From positions 510,616 through 574,615 of the forward strand of contig NW_002476358.1 in assembly GCF_000189635.1 (NCBI RefSeq): a stretch of DNA of 64,000 nt, written 5' to 3'. Position 1 is the stretch's first letter; the number at the start of each line of letters is the position of its first letter. Positions 41,642 through 53,518 of the stretch are shown in pieces. A program made the translations under genes and the position numbers. This DNA comes from Tetrahymena thermophila SB210 (Eukaryota; Ciliophora; Oligohymenophorea; Hymenostomatida; Tetrahymenidae). The notes under the pieces are model-generated. The model did no database searches. It was not told the DNA's origin and was given only the letters and a program-made list of their open reading frames with translations.

Positions 41642-44600
41642 TCAATTCTCATCACCAACTGTTTAATAGTTAAAAATAAATATTTATTTTTGAATATTTT
41701 TAATTACTTATTTAAAAAAACCAAAAACATAAAGGTGAAAAAAAATTTATTTATTAAATCTTACTCAATAAAAAACTCTTTAATCTTAGACATTTTTATG
41801 TAATTTTTTATCTTATTTGATTCATTCCAATTAAGTCAATAGAGTTATCCCTAGTAATTAAAAAGAATAATAATATTCATTTAAACAATCGAATTTGAAA
41901 ATTTTTAATATAATTTTTTTTCTAAAAAGATTATTATTTAAGAAATATTATTAAATTTTTAATTTTTTTTAAGTTATATCAAGCTATGATTTTAAAGAAG
42001 AAAATTTGTTAAAATTACTTGACAGAAAGTGTTAAAGAAGTAATATACTGACACTTTTACAAGCTCGTAGCTATGATGTTACCCCCATTTGTTCCTATTG
42101 TACACATGCTATAAAAAATAATGTAAATATATATTTTTAGTAAAATAAGCTAAAAAATAACTAATTTCTTTTGTAAATTAATTAAAAAATATAAAAAATT
42201 AACTAAAAAATTATTTTTTAATTTATACTGAAAGAGAGCTATTCAAAAATAATAAATTTTATCTAATATTATACTTAAGTGAAAGATTTAAAGACTAAAT
42301 ATTTTGACATTTTTCCAAGCTAGTCCCAATACAGGTGACTCCTTCTACTCCAATTTTGTTCCAACTATGAAAATAGTTTGTGTTTAAATAATTATAAATT
42401 AGAATAATAATAATATGTTAAAATCAAGAGTTATATTTTGAATTGAAATATCATAATAAATGATCAATTTATAAATAAAATAAAAAATGCTTTGTAATTG
42501 GAATATTTAAAATAAGGATAAGTAAACAATTAAAAAATATGAATAAATTAGTTTATTATAATTACTCAAGTTTAAGATTTAATGAAGAGATATTTTAGCA
42601 TTGTTCTAAGCTAGTTCCAATAGCTTTAACCCCTCTTTCACCAATATTGTTGTTACTAAATAATAATTATTAAAAAAAAAATTGAAATAGTTAAAAATAT
42701 ATATTATAAAAATTTAGTAAAAAATATTTTGATATCTTCATAAATGCAAGTATTTGAATTTAGAAGTTTTTATTGAGTAAAAAAAAAATAAATTTACAAT
42801 AAGTTAAGACTTAAAGATACAATATTTTGGCACTTTTATAAGCTATTTCCTAAATAGGTTGCTCCTAAATCATTTATTTTGATTCCACTTTTAAAATAAA
42901 GTTAAATTTTATTTTTTCAATTCATAACTAATTGAAATTTTAATATTTAAATTTATTTATTAAATCTATTATATATACATATATGCTAAAGAAAAATAAA
43001 AATTACCCTAAATTAAGATCTAAAAAACTAATGTTTTGCTATTATTCTAAGTGAGTCCCAAGAATTTTAACTCCCTCTGCACTAAAATTGTTATTCCTTT
43101 ATATAAAATAATAATTTATTTATTTAACTATTGCTAAAAATTTAGTTGTTTAAATAAGAATTAAAACTGATATTTTAATGTAATAATTGAAAAATAATAA
43201 TTAATTAATGATATACAATCAAATATAAAATATTTTAATATTTTACTCAAGATTTAAGCTCAAATTTGTAATGCTATAGAAATTTTAGAGGCTCTATCCA
43301 AAATAATTTATTCCATCTTCATGAATTCCATTATAACTTAGAAAAAATATAATTTTATTTCTTAACAATAAAACCATAAATTATTAGGTTGGATAATTTT
43401 AAAAATTAGAAAAAAAAATAATTACGCTAAATCTAGATTTAAACTTGTAATATTTCTGCAGTTCTGAAGACTTAAGCAAATATTTTTAAGCCCCTGATCA
43501 CCAATATTATTAATTCTTGATATATATTATTAACAAGTTAAATAAATAAATAGTCCAAAAAAGAATTTAAAATTTAAAATAATTTAGCATACATCGTGAA
43601 AAAAATTTTTAATTATTTTTAGCAATTTTAAATTTAATAAATAAATTTTACTTAAGAATTAAGTTTAAAAGTGAAATATTATGGCATTCTTCTAAGCTAA
43701 TTCCAATAGCCTTGGCACCCTCTTCATTGATTTAATTTGATCTTTATTAATTAGAATATTTTGATTTATTTTTTATGTTAGATTAATAAATAGATTTGAG
43801 GAAGGAATAATTGAATATGACAAATGATTTTATTTTGTTCCAATTAAACTTTTTTATAATATAATTTGATAAAATTAAATAGTTATTTAAATTAATAGAA
43901 TAAAAAATGTTTGGATAACTAATCAATAAATTAAAAATATTTGAAATTAACTATTAATAACATCATTTTAATTAATCAATTAATTTATTTAAAAGGTAGA
44001 ACTTGCCAAAAATATGATGAATTATTTATTTATCTATTTATCGCTTAATTAGTTGATAATAATTAAAATAAAATAAAAAATAAGAAATACCACAAATAAT
44101 TTAATTTATCTATCTATCTTTTTTAACAATTTTAAGATAATTAAAATAAAAAAGCAAATGAATAAAAATTACTATAAATTTAAGATCAATGAAATTATAT
44201 TGTGATTATTTGATATTATTTTAAGAGCTTTAGTAACATCACTTATTTTTACTGGATAAGAACAGCAGCAAAATATGTCATATTCATCAAAAACAGAGCT
44301 TTTTATTTAATTAAATATCAAAATTTAATATTAAAATAAATAATATATTTTACCGATATTTCAGCTCAACTTCTTAGCAATCATTTAAGATCTTTTTTTC
44401 TGTTATTTTTTGAAATTTACCAAAAGATTTTCTTTTTAATTCTTTGCTTACTACCTAAAAACTATTAGGTTATGGATTCTTTTATATTTAATTATTATTT
44501 TATATTAATGACAATTGTTATTACTATTAACTATTATCTTAATAATTATAAGATTCCTCAAAATTAGTTCTATTTAAATTTACAGATATTGGAATAATAA

Positions 44601-45813
44601 CATTATTTTTATTTGTTGCTTTGCTAGTTTCATAAGGTATATTTTCGCCTTCGTTTTTGTTTAGTTTTAAATTTTTTAATGAACTCTCATTAACTGTAAA
44701 CTTTTGCATATTTTATAAAAGTTCAAAAGGTTCTAATCTCTAGTCTTAGTTTGGATTAGCCATATTTATTAAAATATCGTTTATAAATGTATTATTTTAA
44801 TAATTTTTCAGATCTGGGATAGCTTCAAATAAGCTCTTTTATTTAAGATTCATTGACTCATTAACACTTAATTTTCTTTGAAGAAATACTTCTACTAGCA
44901 ATTATCCAATAGAAAATACATCAGCCTTCTATAAATAAAAAATTATTTTTATCTATATTAAATATATCTTCTTATAAAATAGTTTTTAATTTAGAAAAAA
45001 ATAATCTTAATTAACTTTGAAAGTATAAGGAGGCTTCTATTAATTCAAAACTTCAGGTGATCTATAGCATTAATCTCCATAAAAATATTAATCCTTTAAA
45101 ATATTCGTTAATATATTAATTAAAAATATGAAAATACATTGCCAGAGGATTGCTTTTAATTTTAGCTAGATATTTAAGATTGTCTAAAGTCAGCTTTTAT
45201 GTAATAAAAGATATTTATTTAATTTTTTTTTTAATTAAAAATTAACCTAAAATAAAAAGATTTTTTTGCTTGCTATAAAGAATATTTTAAGGTTTTAAGC
45301 CTCCATTAATTATTCCATTTAATTAAAATACTAGTAATCCATTTAGAAGTTAGAATGTTAATGCAACTAATTACTCAAATGTCAAATTATTTAAGTCTAA
45401 AACTTAAGCAAGATCACCTAAATTTCAAGATAAGTTTGAATAAATATTAATATAATAAAATTACAATCACAATGTTCTACAACTATAGCTGCGAAATCTA
45501 AATTTTTGTCTTCTAAATCATCAATTATCTATAGAGAATATTTATTGTTTTTGATTGTCTTTAATAAATTCTTTTCTTTAGTAAAGGCGTCTATATATTC
45601 CTTATTATTCATATCTATTAATACTTTTATTACTACTATTTGATTGTTATTAGCTTAAAAGGCAGTAAAAGTTTCAGTATAGCATCCATGCCCTATTTTT
45701 TATAGGATAACATAGTTGCGCTTTTTTAAATATTCATAAGCCAAGTTTTCACTGTTCTTTATGAGTTATTCTTGTAGCTGTTTTTAACTTTTGACAATGG
45801 ATTCTTAGTACAT
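41642..45813 (-). CDS. degenerate protein kinase fused to leucine-rich repeats
   Basis: Sixteen exons, 725 aa: 45813-45465, 45417-45247, 45193-45138, 45093-45016, 44928-44354, 44298-44173, then eight of exactly 90 nt (43741-43652, 43515-43426, 43336-43247, 43096-43007, 42887-42798, 42655-42566, 42364-42275, 42108-42019), then 41850-41765 and 41658-41642. The kinase-like N-terminal half has IGHGCYTETF, VVIK with the Lys kept, NGGLKPQN where HRDLKPxN is expected (catalytic Asp lost), and DFR for DFG. It is therefore probably a pseudokinase. After a Gln/Asn linker come LRRs of about 30 residues (pattern NxIGxEGxxxIGxSLExCxNIxSLNLxL, ribonuclease-inhibitor-like). The last two exons are the least certain. 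A role in protein binding or signalling is inferred. Confidence 0.8.
42019..43741 (-). repeat. array of eight 90-nt LRR exons separated by AT-rich introns
   Basis: Eight consecutive exons, each exactly 90 nt, each starting and ending in phase 2 and each encoding one 30-residue leucine-rich repeat. The introns between them are 89-201 bp and not alike. The pattern points to growth of the array by duplication of an exon with its intron, followed by intron divergence. The upstream exon 44298-44173 carries a related but longer repeat (126 nt). Confidence 0.85.
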
Positions 45814-47309
45814 TAATAAACTGTTTTTATTAGTCTTTTTTTGTTTTTTATTATAATTTCAAAGATTGATTGGTACAATATGTATCAAAATATAATTTAA
45901 TTACTCTTGTGATTATAAACCATGTATTTATAGATTTAGTTTATTAAACTAGATATGTAAAGTAAAAAAATTCTATCATCCCATTAAAAATAAAGATTTA
46001 TGGATATTTTTTTTCTAGAGATATTTTATATACAAATAAATGGAATAAATATTCTAAAATAAAATGCTAAAAAATATTAGATTTATTTAAAAAAATTTAA
46101 TTTTAAATTGGTTTTATTTGAAACTTTAAAATTTATTTTAGATAAAAAAGTGTGTAAAATATTCAAAAATAGAAAATTATTTTAAATAAATATATTTTAA
46201 ATCGTAATTGCATAAAAATTTTAAATAAATAAATCATAATTATATGCATGTAGTGTTAGTAAATATGGATGAGATTTGAGTAAACTATTAAAAAATAAGC
46301 AAATTTTAATAAAAAATATTTTATAAGATATTTTTTTAGTAAATTTATTATCTTTCAAAAGATTATTTTTCTTTTTAAAAAAATCATCATAAAGAATGAA
46401 AATTATTGTTAGAAAATTTAGAAAAAATTAATAAATTAAAATATTTTTGTTGGATACTTATTAAAGCAAGAAATATTTTTTATATTATTAAAATATCATC
46501 CTAAATTATTTATTTTGTAGTTTATTTTAAAATGAATCAAAGAAAGAGAATAATTTTAATCTTTAATAAGCAAAGTAAAATTTTAATAAATTAAAATAAA
46601 AATTAAATATGTTATTTATACATTTTTAGTAATTGCTATTTTGTTGAATAATCCTTCAATATAACATTTTTACCAGCTCTTGATATTTATATGATTAAAT
46701 TATTATAATAATTTTAGATTAGCAAAATATTAAATTATCTATCAAAGTATTATTTTTATGAGTTACAATATATTTGAAAATTACTAATATTTTAAATTAT
46801 TGAAATTAATCTATAAATTATTTAACTTTGTATTCTAGAATGAAATAATTATATCTTTAAATTTTATGAGTATGAGTTTTATTTATTATTTATTGAATAG
46901 AAATCAATTAAAATTTAATAAAATGATATATTCTAAAATGCTTTATAATTGAAGTTTTCTAAATAAAGGTTTATTGGTAGATTAAAATCTAAAATTTTAA
47001 ATACTTAATATAAAATTAAAATTCCCAAATTCTAGATTGATTAATAGGCAAATAGATAGATAGACAGATTGATAAATGAATGAATGATAAATACATTTTT
47101 TTTTGTGGTAATGTCTATCCTAAAATATCTAATAAAAAATTTTAATTAAGTAATAAAATAATGATTAATAAATATAAAGCAATTAATTAATTATCATACT
47201 TTTTGATCACGCAATTAGTAATCAAATCAAATTTTAGTAAATTAAAACTAAAAACAGTAACAAAAAATCAAATCTCGCTTTTTCTGCATTTTAGAACTAT
47301 AGCACATAA
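45814..47309. other. divergent AT-rich intergenic region
   Basis: About 1.5 kb between the minus-strand kinase-LRR gene and the plus-strand gene at 47310. It holds GATA/GAAT tetranucleotide runs at 47052-47087. No ORF or RNA was recognised. Confidence 0.55.
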
Positions 47310-48812
47310 ATGTCTAAAATGAAATTAGTTTAAACTGGGTATTGTAATTGGTAAGCAAAAAATAGTTTACAAAATGATGCTAATAGGGAATCAAATGATG
47401 AATAATAGTAAATTATTCCAGTCTAAACTGCTTAGTTTTAAATTCCTTTGATATAAAATATAAATTAATATGAAAAGTTTATGCTATATTATGATGCTCC
47501 ATTTGATATAAGATATTTTACTAATCATGTATTTTATGATGAAGAATACTAGAGAAAATATAAACCTATTTTAGGAATAAAAGAATACATCAATGATAAA
47601 ATAGGTATTTTGGAAGTTGATAGTATTTTTCAGTAAGTAAGAGACCCCTCCCACATAATTAAATAATTGATGTCTTTATCTTCATAAGAAGCTTATGATA
47701 TGGCAAAATAGATAGAAAAAAACTATCTCAATTTTTAGAAATTACTACGCACAGCAGATAAATTAGATTCAAAGGGTATCAATCATACTTTCGACAGAGA
47801 AAAGCTTTACCAAAAAGTAATACAAGCAACAAAGAAAATTGTGAGGAATGGATCTAAAATAGTCCTTATAAATGTGCTCAGCATGGATATGGAATCAATG
47901 GAGATGAAAAAAATAGCAGTTGGGGGTACGTATGAGCTTGGAAATGTAATACTATCTAAAAGAAATTAACTTCTTAGTAGCTTGATGAAGTTAGGATCAT
48001 TCAACTACGGGGGTGACATGAAGATTTTTACTAAACATTAATTTCCAGATTGCGATAATAAAGACATTTCCGTTTATATACATACGCTAGATGGTTTTAT
48101 ATTACCTTGTATATCTAGACTTCATACAGTCCCTTTGGATGATCAAAATTTTAATATACTACTAGCAAAGCAGTTTATAATCGATCCTTTACTTTTAGAG
48201 AAGTTGAAGGATATCAGAAAAAAAATGAAGGATCATGGGATAGATTCTATGTTAACAGAAGACAAATATGGCGAAAAGTAATATATTAATCTCTCTCATA
48301 CTACTATTAATACTGTAATAAATGATAGGAGATCTTTTAAAGAAGACTAATCATCTGTTATTTCTTATGATTTTGACTTTTTAAAGAATAGAAACACTTA
48401 AAGTTTCAATAAAAATAATGAAGACTACATAAAAAACGCTTCTTAAAATTATTTAGAAAGACCTTTGTAATAGTAGCATTAAGGAGCAATTAATTCTTTG
48501 ATATTCCAAAATTAGGAAAAGTTTATAAGTATGTCAGAGTATGAAAATTCTAGTTCAGAAGACAATACTCTTATGTTCAAAGAGGATGATGAAGCTGCAA
48601 TGTGTTTTGAACCTCCTTAGTTTGAGGTATCAACTACAGAAAAGTTAATTAGTACTGAAATGATGCTCAACCAAGAGAAAATTTTAAGACAATAACAAAT
48701 TTAAATCTAATAAAATGTAAATAACACTTAAAGATATCAAAACATTTTAAACCAATAAAAGGTGGAAGCACTTAAATTTATTAATAGATTTTACAGTCCT
48801 TAAATAAAATGA
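47310..48812 (+). CDS. single-exon hypothetical protein
   Basis: 500 aa, no intron. The start is the first ATG after an in-frame AT-rich leader, and the stop is TGA. Residues about 60-330 look folded: MLYYDAPFDIRYF, FYDEEYQRKYKPILG, a helical run, then KIVLINVLSMDMESMEMKKI, GSFNYGGDMKIFT and VYIHTLDGFILPCISRLH, an alternating strand/helix pattern. Residues about 330-500 are acidic and Ser/Gln/Asn-rich. There is no signal peptide, membrane segment or catalytic motif. I do not recognise the family. The disordered tail with a compact core suggests an intracellular regulator, but nothing in the sequence proves it. Confidence 0.78.
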
Positions 48813-49715
48813 GTGATGAATAATCATAATATAATAAATTAAGTGCTGCTTAATTCAACGACTGCTAGCTAGCATTACTCTATATATACATATAAAAAAT
48901 ATATAAACTAATTAAACTATTTGTTATTTAACAAAAACATAAACATTATTTATGAATTAAGCAGAGATATCAAAGGCTTTTAATCTAAATAATTTTTTCT
49001 TTTATGCTACTAAACAACTATTAGATAATTAATGTTGTCTATTTTTATGACAATTTGTGGTGAGATTATTTAAATAATTACCTAACTAACTATCTAATTT
49101 ATTTGTTCAGGTTTTGTATTACATAATTTATGCTTTATCTTTGTTTACCACTTAAAGAAAAACTAATTCTGGCTGTATTATTTTTAATCTGTGCGTTTTA
49201 CTGGACTAAATTTAGAAGAAAATTTTAATTACATTAAAATAAATTTTAATAATATAAAATAAAATCTTATTATGAAAATTTACAAATTTTTTTTCAAATT
49301 AAATAATAAAATTTTATTTTTTAGATATTTTTTTGTATTTAGTGCTAATTCAAAAAACATCAAAAATTATTATCTGTTTTTAAGTGAGAAGCGATAAAAA
49401 CAAAAATATTTAATAAATACTTAATAAAAATAATTTTATAATTTTATATTTGCTTATAAGACATTAAAATGTATTTTAAAAGTATCCATATGCTAAAATT
49501 TTCTTAGAGAAAAACAAATTTTTAGTTTAATTATAAATGTATTTCTAAATTTATTAATTTTAAAAAAGAATTTATGAAAAAGTTTTAGCATGCATGATTG
49601 ATTAATTTTGCTCTTTGAAATTGAATTTTTGATATATCTATCTATATTACAACACTTAGCAAAAAATTTATCTTAATAGTAAATCAAAAATATCATAAAT
49701 ATATAAGTATATAAA
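48813..49715. other. intergenic
   Basis: About 900 bp of AT-rich DNA between two plus-strand genes. No ORF or RNA recognised. Confidence 0.6.
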
Positions 49716-50981
49716 ATGGAAGCAAAGAGTTAAACTTAAAAAAGCAAATACTATGAACAAGGGATAGAAGTAGAAGCATAGATATTAGAAAAAGTTTGTG
49801 GTTTTATTTACAATGTTGATATAATGAGCTTCTCATAAAAGATTGTATCAAATTAATAACTTGTAAATATTCATACGATAAAATGTGGTAATTATGAATA
49901 ACCATCTATTGTTTTGCTGCATGGTTATGGAGGAAGTAGCATGGGATACTATAAAATAATAAAAAAGCTAAGTAAAAATTATAAAGTATTTGCATTTGAC
50001 TGGCCTGGAATGGGTTTATCTGATAGGTGGAACTTTTAACTGGAGTAGAATAATCCTACTCAAGTAATTGAATTTTTTGTTGATATTTTAGAAAAATGGA
50101 GAATTGCTTGTGGTATAGAGAATTTTACTGTTGTAGCTCATTCTTTTGGTGGATATATAGCATCTCATTATTATTTTTAATATCCTGAAAGAATTAATTA
50201 GGTTTTTTTACTCTCACCTATGGGAGGTACAAAAAAGCAATTAAATGATTAAAATGTAGAATAAACAAAAGAATTCTTGGAAAAGACTGAAGAAGAGCAA
50301 TAAGAAATAGAAGAAGAAGAATAAGATAATGGTATACTAAATTACATAGCTAATTACTTATCTAGTAGTGCTAAATAAAATAGATATACACCTTAATCAG
50401 TTTTAGATAAATGGTACATTCCAAAAAATTATATTTTGAAAACAGTAGTTAATAAGTCTTTGAAAAACGAAAGTAATGAAAACAAACTATTGTTTGTTAA
50501 ATACTTTTAATCTATATTTAATCTACCCAGCTGTGATGACTCTTATATACATGATCTTGTTGATTATCCAAGCTTAGATCCCTAAATATCTCTTGAAGAA
50601 TTGTTCTCTTCAAATGAGTATATAAACAGGCCTCATTATATGAAAAAAGATTTTTACATTTTGTATGGGGATAACGACTTTATGGATTCATAAGGCTGTG
50701 AAAATCTATTCAATTAGAATATACTCTCAGGATATGTTTTATATTTACATGATTCCTCGCATGGAGTGATGATAGATGCTCCTAATCAAGTACTATCCAT
50801 AATTAATAAACCAAAAAAATGTTATGTGTATCCTTATGTAGATCCTATAATTTTCTAAAAATTTGATAATGAAGAGGAAATATTGCTAAACGAATAAAAT
50901 TTAGTAGAAATTTGTTTAAATGAATAAATTGTTGATGAGCCATCAATAGATGAATAAAAAATTCTGAATAAGATAAGATGA
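49716..50981 (+). CDS. alpha/beta hydrolase, CGI-58 (ABHD4/5)-like
   Basis: Single exon, 421 aa. Oxyanion-hole strand VLLHGYGGSS, then AFDWPGMGLSDR, nucleophile elbow AHSFGG (Ser in the place of GxSxG), LLSPMGGTKK after it, an acidic cap insert (EKTEEEQQEIEEEEQ), FYILYGDNDFMD carrying the acid residue, and HGVMID with the catalytic His. HGVMID fits the H(X4)D motif of the CGI-58 subfamily, which has lysophospholipid acyltransferase or lipase-coactivator roles in other eukaryotes. In animal ABHD5 the nucleophile Ser is replaced, but here it is present, so a true hydrolase is likely. Lipid metabolism is inferred. No signal peptide or membrane anchor was seen. Confidence 0.87.
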
Positions 50982-51586
50982 AATTTTCAAATTTAACACA
51001 ATTAAAACGATTGAACCATTTTAATTTAAAAAAGAAAAGTTTATTTACATTAATTATTAAAAAATATATATATTAAAATAACTTAATAAAATTATTTATT
51101 TATAAAACTATTATTTATAAAATAAATAAATTTAAAATCAAAAAATTTTTATCAGATTAAAAATTAAAACATAATATAAAATTTTATTTTTAATTAATAA
51201 TATAAAATAAGCAATGAAATTAAAAAGATACTATGATTTAATCAAAGTATTCATAATTAAATAAAATAATCTTTTAGTTCTACTAGAAATAGATAGAAAT
51301 AGGAAAAAAAGGTTTTTTATTTTTTGAAATATCAAGGTTTTGTTTTAGATATTTCATTTTTTAAAATTACTCTCAGATAAAAACCATTAATTAAAATTAA
51401 TAAAATTATTTCAAAAATAATTCCTTCATATATTTTGAGAATACCAAATTGATAAATAGTATAATAAATCTTTAAATTACAGCAAATCAAAAATTATTTA
51501 ATTAATAATTAATGAGTGATTTAATTTTTAAAATAAAATATATTTTCATTTTATTTAATTTTTGTAATCTATTTATAATAAAGTTA
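50982..51586. other. intergenic between convergent genes
   Basis: About 600 bp, AT-rich, with the 3' ends of two convergent genes. No feature seen. Confidence 0.6.
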
Positions 51587-52736
51587 TCAAAAAATAGCAT
51601 TACCAAAATTCGCACCCTCAAAATCTGCAGTGTCAGTAAATGCACCTGTAAACACAGCACCATCTAAATTAGCCCCATTAAAAATAGCATTATCTAAGTT
51701 TGCATTTTAAAAATTAGCACCTTACAAATTAGCGTTGGTAAATTTAGATCCTGATAAATCAGCTCCCTCAAAATTTGAACCTATTAAGGTAGCTTCATCA
51801 AAAATACTATTTTACAAACTAGCACCTTATAAGTCAGCATTAGAAAATTTGGCCCTTGATAGATTAGATGTATTTATATTTAAATTGATAAAAACACAAT
51901 TTTCAAACTAAGCATCTTACAAATTTGTATCTTAAAACTTGACATTAGATAATATGGATTGATAAAATAAAGCTAAGTAGAAATTTGAATTAATAAATTG
52001 ACTGTCTTATAATTTGGAATCTGTAAAATATGGAAATTTCATCTCAGTATTATAAAATTAAGATCCTGATATATATGCTTCAATAAAAGTCACATAGCTT
52101 AAAATCGCATTATCAAAGTTTGTATTTTATAAATTGGTGCTTGAAAAAGTGACTTATGAGAGATTAGATCCTCTAAAATATACTCCAAAAAGATTAACCA
52201 TAGAAAAGCTATTTTATTATAGGTTAGATTCAATTATACTGCTTTCAGATAAATCCGAGTCTTGAAAATTAACGTTAGAGAAATCGCTCTTTGTATTTTA
52301 CATATTTATTAAGCTAGCCTACTAGAAGTTTACATTATTAAAATTATTAAAGAATCCCTTAATATCATTAAGGATAGTATTTTCAAAGTTGCAATTTTCA
52401 AAACTAGTATCAGTAAAAGAAGAACCAGTCATGTCAGATCCTTAAAAGCTAGTACTTGAGACTACAGTTTAATCAAATTTTGAATCAACTAAAGTGCAGT
52501 TTGTAAAACGCATTGAGACGAGTTCACATTTAAGATAGATTTCATGACTTAAATATCTATTTATATTATCTTCATTACTCTTATAACATGCATATAATTA
52601 TTTAGGGGTGCTTATTTGGGTAGGATAACCTATTCCTAATATAAAAATCAAATATATGCTTTGTTTTTTGTAAAATAAACTTACTTTTAGGTAAAGCGAT
52701 TACTAAAAACGCTAAGAAAATAGCTAAAATTTTCAT
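51587..52736 (-). CDS. secreted pentapeptide-repeat protein
   Basis: Exons 52736-52685 and 52635-51587 give 366 aa. Exon 1 codes almost only for a signal peptide (MKILAIFLAFLVIALP). From about residue 80 to the end the protein is built of five-residue repeats of the A(D/N)LXX type, clearest at the C-terminus (ANLQGANFQNANLDNA, GANLDGA). Central Leu or Phe every fifth residue would give a right-handed square beta-helix. The early repeats are more degenerate (NCTLVDSKFD, SSFTDTSFEN). Pentapeptide repeats are most common in bacteria and known in some eukaryotes; a secreted one is unusual. A possible role is surface or extracellular structure. Composition matches neighbouring genes and it has an intron, so recent bacterial transfer is not indicated. 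Confidence 0.9.
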
Positions 52737-53518
52737 CTCTTTAGAGTTTTTATTTTTATCAAATTTATTGATGCTTTTAAATAATATTAGATACTATAAA
52801 AAGCACAAATCAATTTTTAAATTAAAAAAAAAAATTTTTTTAATAGATAAAAAATCAAAGTTAAATAAAACGTATTTTATCACATTAAAATAATGACTTT
52901 AAATTGAATAAATTTCTCTTGTTATTTTAATAAATGAATTCAACTTTTACTAAAAATTTTGTCTGTATGATCTTACAAATTAAATATAGCTAATCATGAT
53001 ATTTTATATAAATTTAAATTTTATTTAATTATTTAAATATAAATGAAAATAATCAATTTTTAAAAATAAAATATTTTTTAAATTAAAATGAAAAAAATTA
53101 ATCATAAAAAAATAAATAATTATTCATATTTTTAATAATTTATATGTTAAAATACAAAATTTTTTACTCTTCTTTAAAAAGAATCCAGAAAATAGCTACA
53201 TAATAGTTTAAATTTTTATTTGAATTTTTAATATTTTCAAATTATAAAATATTTTGAATGATTCACTATAAAAAATCTTACATTAAATGCTTCTCTTTAA
53301 TGTTTCATTACTTTCATCATATTATTAGATATTATTTATAATAAAAATAAATCTATTAATATCAGTTTAAAAAATGAAAAAAGTTTAATGGAAATTAAAA
53401 TATAAAATTTTTAAAAATATTTAAAATGGTTGATAAAAAAAATATATTTATATATAAATGATAGATATTACTAATCTTTTAATTTAATTTAATCATTATT
53501 TTTTATATCTAAACATTT
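52737..53518. other. intergenic
   Basis: About 780 bp of very AT-rich DNA between two minus-strand genes. Nothing recognised. Confidence 0.6.

Noticed and set aside
42019..43741. Tandem DNA repeat or minisatellite
   Set aside because: The periodic similarity is confined to 90-nt coding exons with LRR codons, and the DNA between them is not repeated.
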